Source: Aquabacterium sp. OR-4
GTDB lineage: Bacteria > Pseudomonadota > Gammaproteobacteria > Burkholderiales > Burkholderiaceae_C
NCBI RefSeq assembly: GCF_025290835.2
Contig: NZ_JAOCQD020000002.1
Span: 1,302,001 to 1,366,000, forward strand
Reading direction: 5' to 3'
DNA length: 64,000 bases
The notes under the pieces are model-generated. The model saw nothing but the letters and a program-made list of their open reading frames with translations. It had not been told where the DNA came from and ran no database searches. The translations under genes were made by a program, and so were the position numbers. This document shows positions 57,622 to 64,000 of this stretch, in pieces (position 1 is the first letter of the stretch; each line of letters starts with the position of its first letter).

Positions 57622-58236
57622 CTATCTTGACAAGGCGAGCTTGACGCCAAAGCCCAGCAGCAGCGTGCCGGCCACGCGATTGAGCCAGCGCGTCAGCGTG
57701 GGGCTGGCGCGCAGGCGCTCGGCAAACACCTTGGTGAGCACGATCACCACGGCCGCATAGCCGAAGGTGAGCACGGCGATGGTGGCCGCCATCACGCCGA
57801 AGGTGAGCACGCCCTGGTGGCGCTGCGGATCGACGAACAGCGGAAAGAAGGCCATGTAGAACACGATGGCCTTGGGGTTGAGCAAGGTGATCGTGAAGGC
57901 CTGGCGGAAGTAGTGGCCGGCGGTGATGGTGATCGGCGAGGCATCGCCCGGCTTGGCGGTGATCATGCGCCAGCCCAGCCACGCCAGGTAGGCCGCGCCC
58001 AGCCACTGCACGGCGTTGAACACCAGCGGCGCGGCCGCCAGCAGCGCCGCCACGCCGGCCACCGCGGCCCACATCAGCACCTGGTCGCCGCCGATCAAAC
58101 CGGCCGTGGCCGCCAGGCCGCCACGCACGCCGCCCTTGCTGGTGGAGGTGATCAGCGCCAGATTGCCCGGCCCCGGGATGGCCAGGAACACGATCACCGC
58201 CACCACGAAGGCGCCATAGTCAGCCACACCGAACAT
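57622..58236 (-). CDS. LysE/RhtB-family amino-acid exporter
   Basis: Inner-membrane exporter of 204 residues with about six helices. The LysE hallmark [24 protein letters not shown] lies at the N-terminus, and [20 protein letters not shown] in the middle is typical of RhtB/LeuE relatives. The start at 58236 has AGGAGCAGGTG upstream. Likely exports amino acids or derivatives. Confidence 0.92.
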   Translation of the reverse strand: MFGVADYGAFVVAVIVFLAIPGPGNLALITSTSKGGVRGGLAATAGLIGGDQVLMWAAVAGVAALLAAAPLVFNAVQWLGAAYLAWLGWRMITAKPGDASPITITAGHYFRQAFTITLLNPKAIVFYMAFFPLFVDPQRHQGVLTFGVMAATIAVLTFGYAAVVIVLTKVFAERLRASPTLTRWLNRVAGTLLLGFGVKLALSR

Positions 58237-58343
58237 CACCTGCTCCTGTTGTGCCGGCCCCTGCCAGCCGCCTGTTGCCCGGGCGCCCGTGGCCCCGGCG
58301 ACCGCCAAGCCTGCGGCGCCGCATCGGCGATGATCCCACGGCC

Positions 58344-58766
58344 ATGTCTGACAGCACCCTGCCCCCGGCCCTGGAGCCCCGCGACGACGAACTCGAGTTC
58401 TCGGCCATCCGCGCCCAGGGCGCCGGTGGGCAGAACGTCAACAAGGTGTCGAACGCCGTGCACCTGCGCTTCGACATCGGCGCCAGCCGCCTGCCCGAGG
58501 CGGTGAAGGCCCGGCTGCTGGCGATGGGCGATCAGCGCATCAGCGCCGACGGCGTGGTGGTGATCAAGGCCCAGGCCCACCGCAGCCTGCCGATGAACCG
58601 CGCCGAGGCGGTGGACCGCCTGCGCGCGCTGATCGCCGAGGCCGCGCATGTGCCCAAGGCGCGGCGCGCCACCAGGCCGACGCGCGGCTCGCAACGGCGG
58701 CGGGTGGAGGGCAAGCTGCAGCGGGGGCAGGTGAAGGCGCTGCGGGGCAAGGGGGGGATGGAGTAG
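58344..58766 (+). CDS. arfB: Alternative ribosome-rescue factor ArfB (GGQ hydrolase)
   Basis: A 140-residue peptidyl-tRNA hydrolase that frees stalled ribosomes without a stop codon. The catalytic GGQ is in [14 protein letters not shown] (about residues 26-39), and the C-terminus is a basic tail ([21 protein letters not shown]) that enters the mRNA channel. This is a backup to tmRNA, whose gene is 4 kb away. Divergent from the LysE gene across 107 bases. Confidence 0.95.
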   Translation: MSDSTLPPALEPRDDELEFSAIRAQGAGGQNVNKVSNAVHLRFDIGASRLPEAVKARLLAMGDQRISADGVVVIKAQAHRSLPMNRAEAVDRLRALIAEAAHVPKARRATRPTRGSQRRRVEGKLQRGQVKALRGKGGME

Positions 58767-58884
58767 CGCGTTTGCCCGGCTTCCCGGCTGCCCGGCTGGC
58801 AGGTCGCATTGGCATGTGGTGGCCACTCCTGCACTGCCCGATTTTCATTGCGCGCCGGCAAGAAGCCAGACGCCAGGCATCAAC

Positions 58885-59685
58885 CTAAACCGGCGGCCCC
58901 GCCGACTCCCAGGCCCGGTACGGCCGCACCATGCGCAACCACTTGCGCGCCGGCAAGCTGAACTGCTGCTCGATCGCATCGGCGCGGCGGTTCAGCGTGT
59001 CGCGGTCGGGCACCACCACGCCGCGGCCGGCCACCACGATGGTGTTGCCTTCCTGCGTGGGCGCCAGCTGCCACAGCTGGTCGGTGCCGAAGGCTGCGGC
59101 GATGCGCGCGGCGCTGCGCTCGAAGCTGGCGTCGCGGCCGAACAGGTTGACGGTCATCAGGCCGCCATCGGCCAGCATGGCGCGGCAGGCGGCGTAGAAG
59201 GCCTCGTCGTCGAGCACCGGCGCGGCGGCGTCGTGGTCGTACAGGTCCACGCACAGCACATCCACGCTGCCGGGCGGCGCGTCGCGGCTCACCCATTGCG
59301 CGGCGTCGGCCTCCACCAGCGTCAGGCGCTCGTCTTCGGGCGGCAGGTGAAACCACAAGCGGTTGGCGGCCAGCACGGTGGGGTTGATCTCCACCACCGT
59401 GGTCGGCCAGCGCAGCACCTGGTGGGTGAAGCGGGTGATGGCGCCGGCGCCCAGGCCCAGCTGCACGGCCTGGCCGGCGTCGGGCGCCAGCGAGCCGGCG
59501 TCGCGCCACAGCATCCAGGCCATCATGCGCTGGATGTACTCCAGCTCCAGCTTCTTGGGGCTGCGGATGCGCATCGCGCCCTGCACCCACTCGGTGCCCA
59601 GGTGCAGGTAGCGCACGCCGTCAAATTCGCTGATCGTGGCGCCGGCCAGATCGGTCTGGCGGCGCGCGGTTTTTTTGGTGCTCAT
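58885..59685 (-). CDS. Spermidine synthase-like methyltransferase-fold protein
   Basis: A 266-residue protein with the spermidine-synthase fold: YLHLGTEWVQGAMRI, a nucleotide-binding LGLGAGAITRF, VEINPTVL and CVDLYDHD. Some polyamine-site residues are hard to place, so it may be a spermidine synthase-like protein of unknown substrate rather than SpeE. Its start overlaps the DNA glycosylase stop by ATGA. Confidence 0.8.
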   Translation of the reverse strand: MSTKKTARRQTDLAGATISEFDGVRYLHLGTEWVQGAMRIRSPKKLELEYIQRMMAWMLWRDAGSLAPDAGQAVQLGLGAGAITRFTHQVLRWPTTVVEINPTVLAANRLWFHLPPEDERLTLVEADAAQWVSRDAPPGSVDVLCVDLYDHDAAAPVLDDEAFYAACRAMLADGGLMTVNLFGRDASFERSAARIAAAFGTDQLWQLAPTQEGNTIVVAGRGVVVPDRDTLNRRADAIEQQFSLPARKWLRMVRPYRAWESAGPPV

Positions 59686-60263
59686 GCGGTGGCCGAGGGC
59701 CCGGGCGTGGAGGGTTCAACAAGAAGATGCGGGCCCAGCGCCTCGCGCCAGGCGGCCAGCTTGCGCTCGAACGACCAGCTGGCGTTGGCCGGGCTGGTCG
59801 ATGGCAGCCGGTACACCGGCACGCCAAAGGCCCGTGTGATGCGCAGGCTGCGCGCCGATTCGCCGCCATTGTGGGCGATGGCCGCCAGCTGCGGCAGTCG
59901 CGCCAACAGGCCGGGCAGATCGTTGGGCTCGGCCTGCTCGATGGCCGAGTCGAGGCTGCCCTCGCGCCGGCAGGCGGCGTACACGTCCCACAGGCCCAGG
60001 CCGTGGGCGCGCAGCGTGCACAGGCGCTGCGCATAGGGCTGGGCGGCCAGCGGCTGGCCGATCAGTGCGCCGACGATGGGCCAGAACTGGTTGCGCGGGT
60101 GGCCGTAATACTGCTGCGCCGCCAGCGATGCAGCGCCCGGAAAACTGCCCAGCAGCAGCACCCGGGTGCCGGCATCGGCCACCGCGGGCAGGCCCAGCAG
60201 GCGGCCGCCCACCGGCGGCGTTGGCGGCGGGGGGTCGATTCCGTCACGCGGCTGGGTCATCAT
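59682..60263 (-). CDS. DNA glycosylase of the hypoxanthine/uracil superfamily
   Basis: A 193-residue protein resembling the DNA-deoxyinosine glycosylases (TIGR04274, UDG superfamily). Conserved: LLLGSFPGAASLAAQQYYGHPRNQFW with the first catalytic motif, GLGLWDVY and RLPSTSPANAS with the second motif. It would remove deaminated bases from DNA. Start at 60263 or the adjacent ATG at 60260. Coupled to the spermidine-synthase-like gene. Confidence 0.87.
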   Translation of the reverse strand: MMTQPRDGIDPPPPTPPVGGRLLGLPAVADAGTRVLLLGSFPGAASLAAQQYYGHPRNQFWPIVGALIGQPLAAQPYAQRLCTLRAHGLGLWDVYAACRREGSLDSAIEQAEPNDLPGLLARLPQLAAIAHNGGESARSLRITRAFGVPVYRLPSTSPANASWSFERKLAAWREALGPHLLVEPSTPGPSATA

Positions 60264-60314
60264 CGGCCTGCCGGCACCGGGCCGGCAACATTCAACGCAA
60301 CGAGGGAAGGCTTC

Positions 60315-61124
60315 ATGAACATCGAGGCAGTGATCAATTTTCTCAGCACCCAGGGCGCCGACTTCGGCCTGAAGATCCTGGGCGCGCTGGCGGCCTGGAT
60401 CGTCGGGCGCTGGCTGATCAGCATGGTGGTGCGGGCCTTCGGCGCCGCGCTGGCCGCCGGCCGCAAGGTGGATGCCACGCTGGCCAACTACCTGAAGTCG
60501 ATTCTGGGCGTGGTGCTCAACATCGTGCTGGTGCTGGCCATCCTGGACATCTTCGGCGTCAAGACCACCTCGTTCGCCGCCTTGCTGGCCGGTGCCGGCC
60601 TGGCCATCGGCACGGCCTGGGGCGGCCTGCTCACGCACTTTGCGGCCGGCGTGTTCATGCAGGTGCTGCGGCCGTTCAAGGTGGGCGATTTTGTGCAGGC
60701 GGGCGGCGTCACCGGCACGGTGCACGAGCTGGGCCTGTTCGGCACCACCATCATCACGCCCGACAACGTGCTCACCATCGTGGGCAACAACAAGGTCTTC
60801 TCCGACAGCATCCAGAACTTCTCGGCGCTGCCGCACCGCCGCGTGGACTGCACCGCCAAGGTGGCCAACAGCGTCGACCCGGTCGACGCCATCGCGCGGC
60901 TGAAGGCGGCCGTGGCGGCCATCCCCAACGTCAAGGCCGATCCGGCGCCCGATGTCGACCTGCTGCAGTTCACGCCCGAAGGCCCGCTGCTGGCGGTGCG
61001 CCCGTACACCCACACCGACCACTACTGGCAGGTGTACTTCGACACCCACCGCGCCATCGTGGCCACCTTCGGCAGCGCCGGCTACCCGGTGCCCGAAACC
61101 CCGCTGGCCCCGCGCAACCGCTGA
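60315..61124 (+). CDS. Small-conductance mechanosensitive channel (MscS family)
   Basis: Channel protein of 269 residues with three N-terminal helices. The pore helix is Gly/Ala-rich (LLAGAGLAIGTAWGGLLTHFAAGVFMQVL), followed by the beta domain hallmark PFKVGDFVQAGGVTGTVHELGLFGT and a C-terminal vestibule. It releases solutes on osmotic downshock. The 3' end overlaps the convergent TatD gene by 43 bases. Confidence 0.93.
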   Translation: MNIEAVINFLSTQGADFGLKILGALAAWIVGRWLISMVVRAFGAALAAGRKVDATLANYLKSILGVVLNIVLVLAILDIFGVKTTSFAALLAGAGLAIGTAWGGLLTHFAAGVFMQVLRPFKVGDFVQAGGVTGTVHELGLFGTTIITPDNVLTIVGNNKVFSDSIQNFSALPHRRVDCTAKVANSVDPVDAIARLKAAVAAIPNVKADPAPDVDLLQFTPEGPLLAVRPYTHTDHYWQVYFDTHRAIVATFGSAGYPVPETPLAPRNR

Positions 61125-61945
61125 TCGGGCAGCAAGGCGGCCAGCCGCGGCAGCGCGGCTAGGGCATTGGCCGTGGTGATGCGGGCCGTGTCGTCCAGCG
61201 TCCAGCCGCGCAGCGCGGCCAGCGTGCCGGCAATGCGCGGCAGCTCGGCCGGCTCGTTGCGGCTGCTGGCGCCGGCCGCGCGCTCGGCGGCGGTGCGGTA
61301 GGCCCAGGCCGGCGGGATGTCGGGCGCGTCGGTTTCGAGCACCAGTGCGCTGTCGGGCAGGTCGGCGGCCAGGCGGCGGATCTGCAGCGCGCGCTCATGT
61401 GTCATCGCGCCACCAAAGCCCAGGCGCCAGCCCTGCGCCACAAAGCGCTGGGCCTGCACATGGCTGCCGTTGAAGGCGTGGGCGATGCCGCCGGCCACCG
61501 GCACGCGGTTCAGGCCGGCCAGCAGCTGGTCGGCCGAGCGGCGCACATGCAGGATCACCGGCAGGCCCGCGGCCCGCGCCAGTTTCAGCTGCGCCAGGTA
61601 AAAGCGCTGCTGGCGCGCGGCGTCCAGCCCGGGCACGAAGAAGTCGAGCCCGATCTCGCCCACCGCCACCAGGCGCGGGTCGTCGCGCCAGCGGCCCAGC
61701 GCATCGGCCAGCTGCTCGAGATCGGCCTCGTCGGACCGATCGACATACAGCGGGTGGATGCCCAGTGCATAGGCCAGGCCATGGGCATGGGCCAGCGCCC
61801 GCACGGCCTCGAAGTGGCGCGCCATCACCGCCGGCAGCACCTGCATCTGCACACCGGCCGCGGCAGCGCGCGCGGCCACGGCCGGGCGGTCGGCATCGAA
61901 CTCGGGCGCGTCGAGGTGGCAGTGGGTGTCGATCCAGCAGGGCAT
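61082..61945 (-). CDS. TatD-family metal-dependent hydrolase
   Basis: A 287-residue TIM-barrel nuclease-like hydrolase. The metal site is [13 protein letters not shown] at the N-terminus, then Glu in VGEIGLDFF, His in ILHVRRS and HAFNGS, and Asp in LETDAPD. Family members act as deoxyribonucleases or tRNA-editing enzymes; exact role unknown. Start at 61945 fits the family N-terminus. Overlaps mscS at the 3' ends by 43 bases. Confidence 0.92.
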   Translation of the reverse strand: MPCWIDTHCHLDAPEFDADRPAVAARAAAAGVQMQVLPAVMARHFEAVRALAHAHGLAYALGIHPLYVDRSDEADLEQLADALGRWRDDPRLVAVGEIGLDFFVPGLDAARQQRFYLAQLKLARAAGLPVILHVRRSADQLLAGLNRVPVAGGIAHAFNGSHVQAQRFVAQGWRLGFGGAMTHERALQIRRLAADLPDSALVLETDAPDIPPAWAYRTAAERAAGASSRNEPAELPRIAGTLAALRGWTLDDTARITTANALAALPRLAALLPDQRLRGASGVSGTG

Positions 61946-62128
61946 CGCGCGATGATGCCTCGGGCCGGCCCACGGGCCGCCCAGAGCCCGCACCGGGCTT
62001 CAACGGCCACGCCCGCCCGCCCCGGCAACCGCCCCGCCACCCGCCGCGGCAACCCTGGCCCCACTGCGGTGCTGCGGCGCGTGTTACCTTCATGGCACGC
62101 AGCCTTTGCATGGCTGCCGGAGCCCCTG

Positions 62129-63240
62129 ATGAAGGCCCGCCACCCCTTGTACAGCCGCTCGCCACAGCGCCCAGGCAGCAGCCCGCCCGCCGCGGTGGCC
62201 GCGGCAGTGCCAGCGGCCGCGGTGGCGCACGATGCACAGGCTGCGCAGGCCACTGTGGCCGCACACCCGCGGCACACAGCACACGCCGCGCACCCCTCGG
62301 CTCCCGGGCAGATGACCACGGCCACGGCCACGGCAACGGCAACGGCCGCACCCTGCCCGTCCCGCCGCCAGGCGCTGCAGGCCTGGCTGCAGCGGCGCGA
62401 GCGCTGGCTGTGGGCGCTGGGCGCGTTGCTGCTGGCGCTGGCCGCCGGCTGGCCGGCATGGACGCAGCGCCAGCCCGGGCCCGTGAACCTGAAGGCACTG
62501 GACGCCGCGCTGCGCGAGTCGCTGATCAAGGAGCCGCTGCCCTCGGCCGCCGCCGCGGCCTATGCGGCGGTGCTGCCCTCGGTGGTGCGGATGCAGGGCC
62601 ATGCTGCGGTCACCGCCCCCGCGGCCGCCGGCCAGGCCAACAGCCGAAAGCCGCGGCCACCCGCCGGCGCCCGGCCGGGCGACGAGGCCGACGGCGAGCC
62701 GCACGCCGCCAGCGTGGGCACCGGCGTGGTGATCGTCGACCGCGGCCTGATCCTCACCGCGCTGCATGTGGTGGACGGCGCGGCGCGCATCAGCGTCACC
62801 TTTGCCGATGGCAGCCAGAGCGATGCGGTGCTGGTCAACCGCCAGCCCGAGAACGACCTGGCGGTGCTGCAGGCCACCGTGCTGCCCGACGACCTGCACG
62901 CCGCCACGCTGCGCAGCACGCAGGGCCTGGCGCCGGGCGACGAGGTGCTGGCGGTGGGCTTTCCGTTCGGCATCGGGCCCTCGGCCTCGGCCGGCGTGGT
63001 GTCGGGCCTGCAGCGCGAGTTCAGGGCGCCGATGGCGGGCCGGTGCTGCGCAACCTGATCCAGTTCGATGCCGCGGCCAATCCCGGCAACTCGGGTGGGC
63101 CGCTGGTCACGATGGACGGCCATGTGGTGGGCATCGTCACCGCGATCATGAACCCCAACCGCCAGCGCACCTTCATCGGCATCGGTTTTGCTGTGCCGAT
63201 CGAGAACGCCGCGACCGCCGCCGGCATGCCGCCGTTCTGA
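62129..63240 (+). pseudogene. Trypsin-like (DegP-type) serine protease, frameshifted
   Basis: A membrane-anchored protease of about 370 residues when repaired. A long Ala/His/Thr-rich N-terminus precedes one membrane helix ([17 protein letters not shown]). The His of the triad is in LTALHVVDG, the Asp in PENDLAVLQ, and the Ser in NPGNSGGPL. The first frame ends at 63058 just after REFRAP, while the Ser-containing part continues in another frame ([20 protein letters not shown]) to TGA at 63238-63240. Adding one C to the CC at about 63029-63030 joins them. No PDZ domain is present. GGAG precedes the ATG at 62129. It stands before a MoxR gene. The shift may be a real mutation or a sequence error. 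Confidence 0.8.
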
Positions 63241-63274
63241 CCCCCCTGCCCCGCCCGCGCGAAGGGCCCCGCCC

Positions 63275-64000
<726 letters not shown>

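Overview
The window is very GC-rich (roughly 70% or more) and gene-dense, and it reads as chromosome from a betaproteobacterium of the order Burkholderiales, probably near the Rubrivivax/Ideonella/Leptothrix/Roseateles group. This rests on the tmRNA tag peptide ANDERFALAA, the gene families and their order (ubiG-gph, an EmrAB-type operon with MarR and a NodT-like outer membrane factor, TIGR03862 flavoprotein, PEP-CTERM proteins) and the codon bias. There is no prophage, IS element, CRISPR array or integrase.

About 1-26,500 is a pectin-utilisation locus. On the minus strand lie two TonB-dependent receptors, a secreted pectate lyase/pectin methylesterase fusion (PL1-CE8), a lipoprotein pectate lyase/rhamnogalacturonan acetylesterase fusion (PL1-CE12) and a small PEP-CTERM protein. 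A divergent promoter region (12,415-12,624) separates kdgF (minus) from a long plus-strand unit: kduD, an oligogalacturonide ABC transporter (togMNAB-like), oligogalacturonate lyase (ogl), a second pectin methylesterase, kdgR, uronate dehydrogenase, a TRAP transporter (dctPQM) and an SMP-30-type lactonase. Together these would cut and de-esterify pectin outside the cell, pull fragments through the outer membrane, import oligomers by ABC transporter and monomers by TRAP transporter, and feed two catabolic routes: Ogl-KdgF-(KduI, not here)-KduD to 2-keto-3-deoxygluconate, and Udh-lactonase to galactarate. Two matching 15-bp operator-like dyads, one before kduD/kdgF and one before kdgR, suggest KdgR control.

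About 26,500-36,600 holds a chemoreceptor, acetate kinase with an upstream PhbF/PhaR-like motif, a glycerate 2-kinase, a FrnE-like DsbA protein, a large hybrid histidine kinase and a ComEA-like helix-hairpin-helix protein. About 37,000-42,000 is a drug-efflux operon (MarR regulator, outer membrane factor, EmrA, EmrB). About 42,100-53,700 is mixed housekeeping and unknown genes: flavoprotein, methyltransferase, lipoprotein, DinB, phosphatidylserine decarboxylase, SDR, nitronate monooxygenase, PEP-CTERM protein, nitroreductase, EamA exporter, quinone oxidoreductase, acetyltransferase.

About 53,700-64,000 carries ssrA (tmRNA), gph, ubiG, a DUF808 membrane protein, a spanin-like gene pair, a LysE exporter, arfB, a spermidine-synthase-like protein, a DNA glycosylase, an MscS channel, a TatD nuclease, a trypsin-like protease and the start of a MoxR ATPase.

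The least explained structure is a 276-bp element at 2,855-3,130 with perfect 35-bp inverted ends enclosing two symmetrical two-tier hairpins; it supplies the stop codon of the PL1-CE12 gene. Two genes (dctQ and the trypsin-like protease) each carry what looks like a single-base indel in a short G or C run, which could be real mutations or sequence errors.
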